A stretch of DNA of 5,570 bases from Acidobacteriaceae bacterium (GTDB lineage: Bacteria; Acidobacteriota; Terriglobia; Bryobacterales; Bryobacteraceae), in assembly GCA_019239585.1 (NCBI GenBank), contig JAFAZU010000337.1, forward strand, positions 1 through 5,570, written 5' to 3'. A model generated the notes under the pieces. It was not told where the DNA came from, made no database searches, and was given only the letters and a program-made list of their open reading frames with translations. The position numbers were made by a program, and so were the translations under genes. Shown here piece by piece: positions 1 to 5,421 of this stretch (the first letter of the stretch is position 1; each line of letters opens with the position of its first letter).

Positions 1-13
1 TATCCCCCTGTCT

Positions 14-943
14 ATGGATCTCGATCAACTCCATACGTTCCTTGAGATCGTTCGCTTGAAAAGCTTCTCAAAGGCGGCCCAGACCTGTTACCGGACGCAG
101 CCGGCCATTAGCGCCCAGGTACGCCAGTTGGAACAGGAACTGAACACCACGCTGTTCGAGCGGTTGGGAACAAAAATCTCGTTAACCGTCGCGGGCCGTA
201 TCTTTGCTGAACATGCGGAACAGATCCTGGCGCTTCGCCGTCGTGCGCAGGACAGCATTAACGAGTTGGAAAAGGTGCCTCGCGGCGAATTGCTGATCGC
301 CGCCAATGAGGCCACCTGCATCTATGTGCTGCCCGGCGTGTTTGCCGAGTTTAAAAAGCAATTTCCTAATGTTCAACTCTCAGTGGATCGGTCCTATGGC
401 ACGCGGGTCGTCCAGGCGGTGCTCGATAATTTGGCCGATTTCGGGATCACGCAGCTTCCCGTGCAGGAGAAAAAGCTCCAAGTGGTCAAAATTTATTCCG
501 ACGAGATCAAACTGCTTGTTCCTGGCGGGCATAAACTTGCATCTTACGAACGAGTTATGCCGCGCGATTTGTTGGGTGAACAACTGCTGCTGCCGAAAAC
601 GGGAACCACCAGAGCGCGGCTCAATACTTGGCTGGACCCGGTTCTGGATGATTTAAATATATCCATGGAGTTGGATTCAACGGAAATGATTAAACGATTT
701 GTAATGGCGAATCTCGGCTTATCCTTCCTGGCGGCTTCCCATTGCCAGGAAGAGGTGAGGACGGGCAGGCTGGCCGCCGTTTCGTTAGGGCCGGAGCCCA
801 TGATCCGGCGAGTGGGTCTGATTTACCGGCGCGACAAGTCGCTTTCCAAAGCGGCGCTCGGGTTTATACAGGTAGTATTAGATAATACAGGCAATGAACT
901 CGGGACCGATGCGATCCCGCGACTTCGCGCTCTAGGGAGCTAA
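14..943 (+). CDS. LysR-family transcriptional regulator (CysB/CysL/CbbR-like)
   Basis: A 309-residue protein of the usual LysR length, presumably a cytoplasmic DNA-binding regulator. Residues 1-60 form the winged helix-turn-helix: the opening MDLDQLHTFLEIVRLKSFSKAA, then the recognition region TQPAISAQVRQLEQEL, then LFER and a 'LTVAGR' wing. Residues 62-90 are the linker/dimerisation helix. From about residue 91 (GELLIAANE) to 295 lies a periplasmic-binding-protein-like effector domain, with PxxxxxFxxxFPNVQLS near 107-124 and a TGTTRARLNTWL segment near 196-207, which resembles the anion-binding loop of CysB/CysL/CbbR-type members. The start is fixed by the canonical LysR N-terminus, although only 13 bp precede it and no Shine-Dalgarno is visible there. 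LysR targets are often divergent genes; any such gene would lie upstream of this window. The effector cannot be deduced. The family call is very secure; the subfamily is a guess. Confidence 0.96.
   Translation: MDLDQLHTFLEIVRLKSFSKAAQTCYRTQPAISAQVRQLEQELNTTLFERLGTKISLTVAGRIFAEHAEQILALRRRAQDSINELEKVPRGELLIAANEATCIYVLPGVFAEFKKQFPNVQLSVDRSYGTRVVQAVLDNLADFGITQLPVQEKKLQVVKIYSDEIKLLVPGGHKLASYERVMPRDLLGEQLLLPKTGTTRARLNTWLDPVLDDLNISMELDSTEMIKRFVMANLGLSFLAASHCQEEVRTGRLAAVSLGPEPMIRRVGLIYRRDKSLSKAALGFIQVVLDNTGNELGTDAIPRLRALGS
724..752. repeat. Perfect inverted repeat inside the LysR gene
   Basis: CTTCCTGGC (724-732) and GCCAGGAAG (744-752) are exact reverse complements separated by 11 nt. The repeat lies within the coding sequence for the effector domain. 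It would fold as a 9-bp GC-rich hairpin in mRNA, but there is no following T-run, so it is not a terminator. It may be chance. Confidence 0.6.
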
Positions 944-951
944 AACGATTT

Positions 952-1320
952 ATGGCCTTGCTGACTGCAAGAAGCTCTACCATCTTTATCGCCACTGGTG
1001 ACAGGACCAGGGTGTTTCATTCTGTGGAGGAAGTGCCGCCTGCGCTCCGCCAAAGACTGCAGGAATCGACCCGCAGCTTGAATGCCGCCACGATCCTGAT
1101 CGCCGATAAACGGGGCCGCGAAGAACTGGTGCGGGCGCTCCAAGGGGAACCGAGCGAAGTAAAATGCCGCTTGGCGGAGGCTATCCGGGCGCGGCAACTG
1201 CAAAGCATTGCTTTGCAGAAGCGTCGTGAAGGCAGCCGGTCACTGCGGAGATGGCTCGAATTTCTATTGCCCGTGGTCATTGGCGCTTCCCTCTGGTTTT
1301 TTATCGAATCACATTTTTAG
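952..1320 (+). CDS. Small tail-anchored conserved-type protein of unknown function
   Basis: I do not recognise the function of this 122-residue protein. Residues 8-23 (SSTIFIATGDRTRVFH) look like beta strands and lead into 'FHSVEEVPPALRQRLQEST', which reads as a short helix of the kind that follows 'VPP..R' motifs in small bacterial proteins. A hydrophobic strand (ATILIADKRG, 46-55) and a charged helical stretch (56-99, many Arg/Lys/Glu) follow. The last 20 or so residues (LEFLLPVVIGASLWFFI, about 102-118) form one hydrophobic helix preceded by RRW, so the protein is probably anchored by its C-terminus with the body in the cytoplasm. The start is 8 bp after the LysR stop; AGGGAG at 934-939, within the end of the LysR gene, is a usable though distant Shine-Dalgarno, suggesting coupled expression. 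The reading frame is credible from its ordered composition and membrane tail, but no role can be assigned. Confidence 0.75.
   Translation: MALLTARSSTIFIATGDRTRVFHSVEEVPPALRQRLQESTRSLNAATILIADKRGREELVRALQGEPSEVKCRLAEAIRARQLQSIALQKRREGSRSLRRWLEFLLPVVIGASLWFFIESHF
1198..1218. repeat. Perfect 9-bp inverted repeat with 3-nt loop
   Basis: CTGCAAAGC (1198-1206) and GCTTTGCAG (1210-1218) are exact reverse complements around the loop ATT. The repeat lies in the coding sequence of the tail-anchored protein, about 100 bp before its stop codon and about 140 bp before the favoured start of the next gene. No T-run follows, so it is not an intrinsic terminator. It could be an mRNA hairpin or a dyad protein-binding site. 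Confidence 0.75.
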
Positions 1321-1361
1321 CCGCCCTAAAGGAAACCGGGTGTCCTGCCGATCAGTATGGT

Positions 1362-1742
1362 GTGAGCCGCTACTCAACACACGATCCGCAATCCGCTACC
1401 ATTAAGTTCTCTTCCAAAGGGATTTCCCAGAGTATTCCCTGCCTTTACGGGGACATACAGGGGAAGCGCCTATTCCTGGAGACAGAACAGACACTACCAA
1501 TTTCTCAAGCCGTGACGGTTGAGTATAACGACGCACTGTTTTTGGGCGAGGTCATTTTTTGCGCCAACATCAACCAATCCTGGAAAGTCGAGATTAAAGT
1601 GGAGCAGGTTTTAAGCGGCTTGCAAAGCCTGATTGCGCTTCGCTCCCGTCTGCTCTGCGAAAATGTTTCGCCGTCTTCGCGGATGAGACCCGTTGGCGGT
1701 GGATCATTCTCGGAATGTAAACTCAGCTACACCCGGCAATAA
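1362..1742 (+). CDS. PilZ-like small protein, degenerate c-di-GMP motifs
   Basis: With the GTG start at 1362 the protein has 126 residues. The core, about residues 10-98, reads as a small beta-barrel: IKFSSKGISQSIPCLYG, GKRLFLETEQTLPISQAVTVEY, then ALFLGEVIFCANINQSWKVEIKVEQVLSGL. The 'LGEV.YC…W.V.I..E..L' stretch resembles PilZ-type domains I associate with acidobacterial proteins. The two classical c-di-GMP-binding motifs, RxxxR and (D/N)xSxxG, are not seen, so nucleotide binding is doubtful. The frame is also open from an ATG at 1251, but that start overlaps the upstream gene by 70 bp, has GGAG touching the ATG with no spacing, and adds residues that simply shadow the neighbour's membrane helix; 1362 is therefore preferred. 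AAAGGAAA at 1328-1335 is too far upstream to be a good ribosome site for 1362. The C-terminal 25 residues look disordered. The coding call is fair; the family call is tentative. Confidence 0.6.
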   Translation: MSRYSTHDPQSATIKFSSKGISQSIPCLYGDIQGKRLFLETEQTLPISQAVTVEYNDALFLGEVIFCANINQSWKVEIKVEQVLSGLQSLIALRSRLLCENVSPSSRMRPVGGGSFSECKLSYTRQ

Positions 1743-1814
1743 GTTGAGTGCTAAACTCGGTAGTCTGCTAGCGCGAGCGCTCATCTTCAATTAATAGTTG
1801 CTTCTCTTTGTCTA

Positions 1815-1844
1815 TTGATCAGACCGCAGCGGGACTGATATGCT
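1815..1844 (+). promoter_or_regulatory. Candidate sigma70-type promoter of the serine hydrolase gene
   Basis: TTGATC (1815-1820, four of six matches to TTGACA) and TATGCT (1839-1844, four of six to TATAAT) are separated by 18 bp. Transcription would begin at about 1850-1852, on the GTG start codon itself, giving a leaderless or nearly leaderless message. This fits the absence of a Shine-Dalgarno before 1851. It sits in the 108-bp gap after the PilZ-like gene, which otherwise shows no clear terminator. The promoter is inferred by eye only. Confidence 0.35.
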
Positions 1845-1850
1845 CCTCCT

Positions 1851-3392
1851 GTGCGCAAACTCCTGTCCTTTTTATCGACGCTTCTACTCAGCGTGGCATG
1901 CGGCTCGACCCTGATGTCTGCCCCGCTGCAGACACCCGCAGCCACGGCCCGTGATCCTCGTTCCTTGCTTCCGCAGTTGGAACAGTATATCCAGAAAGGG
2001 ATGGCGCAGACGAAGGTGCCAGGCTTGGCCGTGGCGGTCGTCTACAAAGATGAAGTCATCTTCCAGCGAGGGTTCGGGTTGCGGGATAGTGCGCGGCCGG
2101 AGCTAATAGATGTGGATACGGTGTTTCAGATTGCCTCGTTCTCGAAGCCGATTGCTTCGAGCGTCGTGGCAGCGCTAGTGAGCACGGGAGATGCGAACTG
2201 GGACGACCGCATTCAAGACCTGGACCCCGATTTCCAACTCAGCGACGCGCAGGCTACACAACGCCTAACGATTCGCGACCTGCTCTCCCATCGCAGCGGA
2301 CTACCGGAGCAGTCCGGTGACATGCTGGAAGATTTAGGATACGATCGCACTGAGATTCTGCGCCGTCTGCGGCTGCTGCCCTTGAATAAACCGTTCCGCA
2401 AGGTTTACGGGTACTCCAATTTCGGCTTCACTGAAGGCGCTTTTGCCCCAGTCAAGCACATGGGGCGGCGCTGGGAAGACATCAGCGCGGAACGGCTCTA
2501 CTCTCCCTTGAGCATGAGCGCGACCAGCTCGCGATATTCGGATTATGAGAACGCTGCCAATAAAGCAGCGATTCACGTGTTTATTGATGGAAATCCAGTC
2601 AGCCGATATCAGAGAATTCCGGACAGTGAGTCGCCCGCCGGCGGAGTAAGTTCCAGTGTACGAGACCTTACAAATTGGCTTCGGATGGAGATGAAGGGAG
2701 GCGTTTTCAACGGACAACGAATTATTGACGCAGCGGCTCTCAACGAGACGCGTAAGCCCGTCATTTTGCGCGATCCGAAAATACCTAACGAGTACTACGG
2801 CCTTGGCTGGAATGTCGCTTTAGACGCAAATGGGCGCAAGACGCTGAGCCATAGTGGAGCTTTCTTTTTAGGAACTGGCACGACTGTGCGGTTTTCCCCC
2901 TCCGAGCAGTTGGGGATTATCGCTTTGGCAAACACCACTCCAGTGGGACTGCCGGAAGCGATTGCCCGAGCCTTCTTTGACTTATATGAAACCGGAGCCA
3001 TCAGCCAAGACTGGATTAGTCTGTATCAAGCTGCTTTCCAGGCAATGGTCGACAAGGCACAGAACTTTTCCCCGGACTATTCCAAGCTGACGCCGCCCTC
3101 TTCTCCTGCTCCAGCTCAACCGGCCCAAGCCTACACAGGCCGTTACTACAACGAGTATTACGGTGAACTGACCATTGAACAAGAGAGCCATGGGCAACTG
3201 ACGTTGCACCTGCCGCCGCGCGGCACACGCTATGAACTGACCCATTGGGACGGCGACCTGTTTACCTACTTTTTCGCCGCTGAGTCAAACACCGGTGTGC
3301 GCGGAGTGCGTTTCTCTACAAACAACGGAGTGAGGCAAGTTCAAGTGGAGAATCTGACCGAAGCCAGCAATGTATTCACCGAGCGGCCCTAA
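1851..3392 (+). CDS. Exported serine hydrolase, class C beta-lactamase-like (S12) with C-terminal DUF3471-like domain
   Basis: A 513-residue protein. It begins with a signal peptide (RK, then LLSFLSTLLLSVA); Cys17 in LLSVAC fits a permissive lipobox, so it may be a lipoprotein, although cleavage by signal peptidase I further on cannot be excluded. Residues 35-385 carry the beta-lactamase/DD-peptidase fold. The nucleophile motif SxxK is Ser96-Phe-Ser-Lys99 (QIASFSKP), the second motif is Tyr188-Ser-Asn190 (YGYSNFGF), and the third is His334-Ser-Gly336 (LSHSGAFFLGTGT), in place of KTG. The family signature LLSHRSGLP is at 145-152. A Pro-rich linker (about 414-427) leads to an 80-residue beta-rich tail (YTGRYYNEYYGELTIEQ…) typical of DUF3471. 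Such enzymes act outside the cytoplasm as peptidases or esterases; the substrate is unknown, and resistance to beta-lactams should not be assumed. The GTG start is required for the signal peptide. No Shine-Dalgarno is present. Confidence 0.93.
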   Translation: MRKLLSFLSTLLLSVACGSTLMSAPLQTPAATARDPRSLLPQLEQYIQKGMAQTKVPGLAVAVVYKDEVIFQRGFGLRDSARPELIDVDTVFQIASFSKPIASSVVAALVSTGDANWDDRIQDLDPDFQLSDAQATQRLTIRDLLSHRSGLPEQSGDMLEDLGYDRTEILRRLRLLPLNKPFRKVYGYSNFGFTEGAFAPVKHMGRRWEDISAERLYSPLSMSATSSRYSDYENAANKAAIHVFIDGNPVSRYQRIPDSESPAGGVSSSVRDLTNWLRMEMKGGVFNGQRIIDAAALNETRKPVILRDPKIPNEYYGLGWNVALDANGRKTLSHSGAFFLGTGTTVRFSPSEQLGIIALANTTPVGLPEAIARAFFDLYETGAISQDWISLYQAAFQAMVDKAQNFSPDYSKLTPPSSPAPAQPAQAYTGRYYNEYYGELTIEQESHGQLTLHLPPRGTRYELTHWDGDLFTYFFAAESNTGVRGVRFSTNNGVRQVQVENLTEASNVFTERP

Positions 3393-3402
3393 CGGCATTT
3401 TG

Positions 3403-3420
3403 GGTGTAATCGGTGTAATC
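3403..3420. repeat. Two tandem copies of GGTGTAATC
   Basis: Two exact, adjacent 9-bp copies (3403-3411 and 3412-3420) lie just after the serine hydrolase stop and before the rmlD-like gene. Short tandem phrases of this GTGTAATC type are found between genes in various bacterial genomes, possibly as remnants of a dispersed repeat. A role as a binding site is only a guess. Confidence 0.6.
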
Positions 3421-3438
3421 CTGCCCGCTTTCATCCGT

Positions 3439-3460
3439 TATGCTGCAAGTACATGCAGCA
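3439..3460 (+). promoter_or_regulatory. -10-like hexamer and start-codon inverted repeat of the rmlD-like gene
   Basis: TATGCT (3439-3444) lies 8 bp before the ATG at 3453, so transcription from it would start at or next to the ATG. No good -35 element is seen at 17-18 bp. TGCTGCA (3441-3447) and TGCAGCA (3454-3460) are perfect inverted arms around a 6-nt loop, and the start codon straddles the loop/stem edge. No Shine-Dalgarno is visible. If transcription starts further upstream, the hairpin would bury the start codon. The function is inferred. Confidence 0.3.
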
Positions 3461-4340
3461 GAAAGTAATCGTTTTTGGAGGCGGAGGCCAGCTTGGTATC
3501 GAGTTGTGCCGGGAGTTTGAGCGCAGACAGTGGATCGTTCAAAGGTTTGACCGGCATATGCTGGACATCACCGACGCCCCGGCAGTCGAAAAGACCATTG
3601 CCGAAGCGGACCCGCAGGTGGTTATCAACGCAGCAGCTTACAACCAAGTTGATATCGCAGAATCAGAACCCGTCCTTGCTTTTACAATCAACGCGCTCGC
3701 TGTCCGGAATTTAGCCGTAGCGTGCCGTCAAACAGGCGCTCAACTGGTCCACTACTCGACCGACTACGTATTTGACGGAACAAAGGGCAGCCCTTATATA
3801 GAAACTGATGCCCCGCATCCGTTAGGGGCCTATGCGGTTTCAAAACTAGGGGGTGAACTGTATGCGGGAGCTTATCTGGACGATCCGTTGATCATTCGGA
3901 CATCGGGCGTCTTTGGACCAGCCGGTATGTTTACCCCCCGGAGTAACTTTCCCGAACTGATGCTGCGGCTGGCAAAGGACGGCAAGCCCATTCGCGTAGT
4001 GGCAGATCACGTGGCCTCACCAACATACGCGCCAGCCATGGCCTCCCGAACCGCTGATCTGGTGGAACGTGGTATTCGGGGTGTGCTTCACCTCGGCGGC
4101 GGCGAGCCGATTTCCTGGTATGCGTATGCCAAGCTGATCTTTGAGTTGGCCGGTCTGGAGCCTTCCTTGACCCCTACAAACGAACGGGAGTATCGAACAG
4201 CGGCCCGGCGTCCAAAGTTTTCTGCCCTTTCCAACAGCAAATTGGAGTCGGTTGGCATTGCGCCAATGCCGCCCTTACGGGAGGCGATAGCCGATTACTT
4301 CCAGGCTCGCCAGCATGTCACTGCGCATCGGGCGGTGTAG
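3453..4340 (+). CDS. rmlD: dTDP-4-dehydrorhamnose reductase-like protein (RmlD family)
   Basis: The 295-residue length is normal for RmlD, a cytoplasmic extended short-chain dehydrogenase that reduces dTDP-6-deoxy-L-lyxo-4-hexulose to dTDP-L-rhamnose with NAD(P)H, the last step of dTDP-rhamnose synthesis. The N-terminal Rossmann glycine motif is Gly9-x-x-Gly12-x-x-Gly15 (FGGGGQLG). VINAAAYNQVDIAESEP (57-73) matches the family's 'NAAAYTxVDxAE'. STDYVFDG is at 102-109 and the catalytic YxxxK is Tyr127-Lys131 (YAVSK). The substrate-side DHVASPTYAP (185-194) replaces the common DQxGxPT, and RRPKFSALSNSKL (252-264) is the C-terminal family motif. No rmlA, rmlB or rmlC lies within view, so the exact sugar substrate is open; related NDP-sugar reductases share this fold. 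The 3' end overlaps the convergent VWA gene by 23 bp. Start by ATG at the conserved 'KVIVFG' opening, without a Shine-Dalgarno. Confidence 0.9.
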   Translation: MQQKVIVFGGGGQLGIELCREFERRQWIVQRFDRHMLDITDAPAVEKTIAEADPQVVINAAAYNQVDIAESEPVLAFTINALAVRNLAVACRQTGAQLVHYSTDYVFDGTKGSPYIETDAPHPLGAYAVSKLGGELYAGAYLDDPLIIRTSGVFGPAGMFTPRSNFPELMLRLAKDGKPIRVVADHVASPTYAPAMASRTADLVERGIRGVLHLGGGEPISWYAYAKLIFELAGLEPSLTPTNEREYRTAARRPKFSALSNSKLESVGIAPMPPLREAIADYFQARQHVTAHRAV

Positions 4341-5373
4341 CGTAATAGCCGTTGCGCGCTTGCACCCGATAGTCTTTGTTATCGGTTTTAATTTCGATGT
4401 GGCGGAACGTATTATCACGCCTGGAGTTTGTCGATTCATAGCCGATAGAATACTGGTTCCGTAACTCTTCCTGGATTTGGTTGAAGATTTCACTTAATGG
4501 ATGTTTTCCGCTGACGGTGAACACATGACCGCCCGTTGCTTCGGACATCTTGCGCAGATCGCCTTCGCCTCCGCCGCCAATCATGCCGGAAGCGTAGTAG
4601 AATCCACGATCTACGTAGTAGATGCTGTAAACAATCGCATCGGCGCGTTGGGCGGCTTCAATAGCATCTCGGACCCTATAGGTGCTGCCCTGGTCTTCGC
4701 CATCAGTAATGAGAATCATCGCCTTTCGTCCCACTTCGCTTTTCAGCTTTTCATTAGAGGCGAGATAGACAGCATCGAACAGAAGCGTTCCCTTTGGCGT
4801 GCCGACCGTGGGAACCGGACCGGTATTAGGAATAGGAATTGGCCCAATTGCCGGTGTCTGGCCGTCACCGCGCAAGTCCTGCAAGGCAGCCGAAAGCTGG
4901 CGTGGTGAATTTGTATAATCCTGCAGCAGATCGGTGCTCTTTCCAAAAGAGATCAGGAATGCTTCATCCTTTTTGCGGATCACGCTTGAAAAAAACTGCG
5001 AAGCCGCCTGCCGCTCGATGTCGATTAATCGCTCCTGGCTGGCGCTGATGTCGATCAGCAAACCAAGCGTCAGCGGCAGATCCGTTTCGCGTGAGAAGCG
5101 CTGAATGGTTTGCTGTTTACCATCCTCATAAACCGTAAAGTTCTGCTTTTCGAGGTTCGGAATGAGTTGTCCGCCTTTTTTCGCTTTTACTGTAAACAGA
5201 ATGTTAACTAATTCCACATTGACGCGGATCACGCCATCCTGTCCGGGAGTGGTAACCGGATTGGATGGCGGCTGGGGATCTTGCGAAGCAATTGCCGATT
5301 GCCAGCCGCTAATGCCGCACACCGTTAATGCGGCCAGGGCTATAAAAAGGAAAGAACGGGAGAAACTGCTCAT
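4318..5373 (-). CDS. Secreted VWA-domain protein, VWFA-related Acidobacterial family
   Basis: A 351-residue protein. A signal peptide (residues 1-29: SFSRSFLFIALAALTVCGI…SAIA, likely cut after Ala29) points to export. A short strand-rich segment follows (about 48-97: VIRVNVELVNILFTVKAKKG, then NFTVYEDGKQQTI), typical of the family, which places VxVxLVxV and 'F.v.EdGk.q.i..F' before the VWA domain. The VWA domain spans about 98-310. Its metal-ion-dependent adhesion site is seen as Asp108-x-Ser110-x-Ser112 (LLIDISASQ), Thr196 in GTLLFDAVY, and Asp224 in LITDGED. The C-terminal part has 'YSIGYESTN' and 'RHIEIKT…YRVQARNGYY', the family's usual ending. A Pro/Gly-rich insert (about 173-194) precedes the metal-site threonine. 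The family is abundant in Acidobacteriota; its function is unknown, probably metal-dependent protein binding in the envelope. No Shine-Dalgarno precedes the ATG. Confidence 0.92.
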   Translation of the reverse strand: MSSFSRSFLFIALAALTVCGISGWQSAIASQDPQPPSNPVTTPGQDGVIRVNVELVNILFTVKAKKGGQLIPNLEKQNFTVYEDGKQQTIQRFSRETDLPLTLGLLIDISASQERLIDIERQAASQFFSSVIRKKDEAFLISFGKSTDLLQDYTNSPRQLSAALQDLRGDGQTPAIGPIPIPNTGPVPTVGTPKGTLLFDAVYLASNEKLKSEVGRKAMILITDGEDQGSTYRVRDAIEAAQRADAIVYSIYYVDRGFYYASGMIGGGGEGDLRKMSEATGGHVFTVSGKHPLSEIFNQIQEELRNQYSIGYESTNSRRDNTFRHIEIKTDNKDYRVQARNGYYATPPDAQ

Positions 5374-5421
5374 CTTGGCTATGATTATCGTTTACAGGCT
5401 GGGAAACAGGTTCCACATTCC
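5374..5421. promoter_or_regulatory. Divergent intergenic region with facing -10-like elements
   Basis: These 48 bp must hold the start signals for both flanking genes. On the plus strand TATGAT (5380-5385, five of six to TATAAT) would start transcription near 5392, about 30 nt before the ATG at 5422, and ACAGG at 5406-5410 could serve as a weak ribosome site. On the minus strand GATAAT (5389 down to 5384, five of six) would start transcription near 5377, leaving only about 4 nt before the VWA-gene ATG. The two hexamers overlap, so the promoters would compete. Neither has a convincing -35 element, so this is tentative. Confidence 0.35.

Noticed and set aside
306..656. Plus-strand open frame of 116 codons within the LysR gene
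   Set aside because: It is an alternative frame of a clear LysR coding sequence, rich in Cys, Trp, Arg and Ser, as expected for a shadow frame.
1251..1742. Longer version of the PilZ-like gene from the ATG at 1251
   Set aside because: It overlaps the upstream gene by 70 bp, GGAG touches the ATG without spacing, and the added residues look like an out-of-frame reading of the neighbour's membrane helix. It is kept only as an alternative.
1746..1754. GAGTGCTAA, identical to the right half of the CIRCE (HrcA) operator
   Set aside because: The left half TTAGCACTC is absent at the required 9-nt spacing (TACACCCGG is there instead), and the next gene is not a heat-shock gene. A lone half-site is likely chance.
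1770..1781. AGCGC-GA-GCGCT dyad in the gap after the PilZ-like gene, considered as a terminator
   Set aside because: The loop would be only 2 nt and no T-run follows, so it does not fit an intrinsic terminator.
2334..2717. Minus-strand open frame of 127 codons inside the serine hydrolase gene
   Set aside because: The plus-strand frame has all three catalytic motifs of its family; the antisense translation shows nothing recognisable.
4327..4370. ATCGGG/CCCGAT arms near the convergent gene ends, considered as a bidirectional terminator
   Set aside because: The loop is over 30 nt, the arms are only 6 bp and there is no T-run on either strand.
4501..4908. Plus-strand open frame of 135 codons
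   Set aside because: It lies wholly opposite the well-supported VWA-domain gene, and its translation shows no recognisable domain; it is a shadow of that gene.
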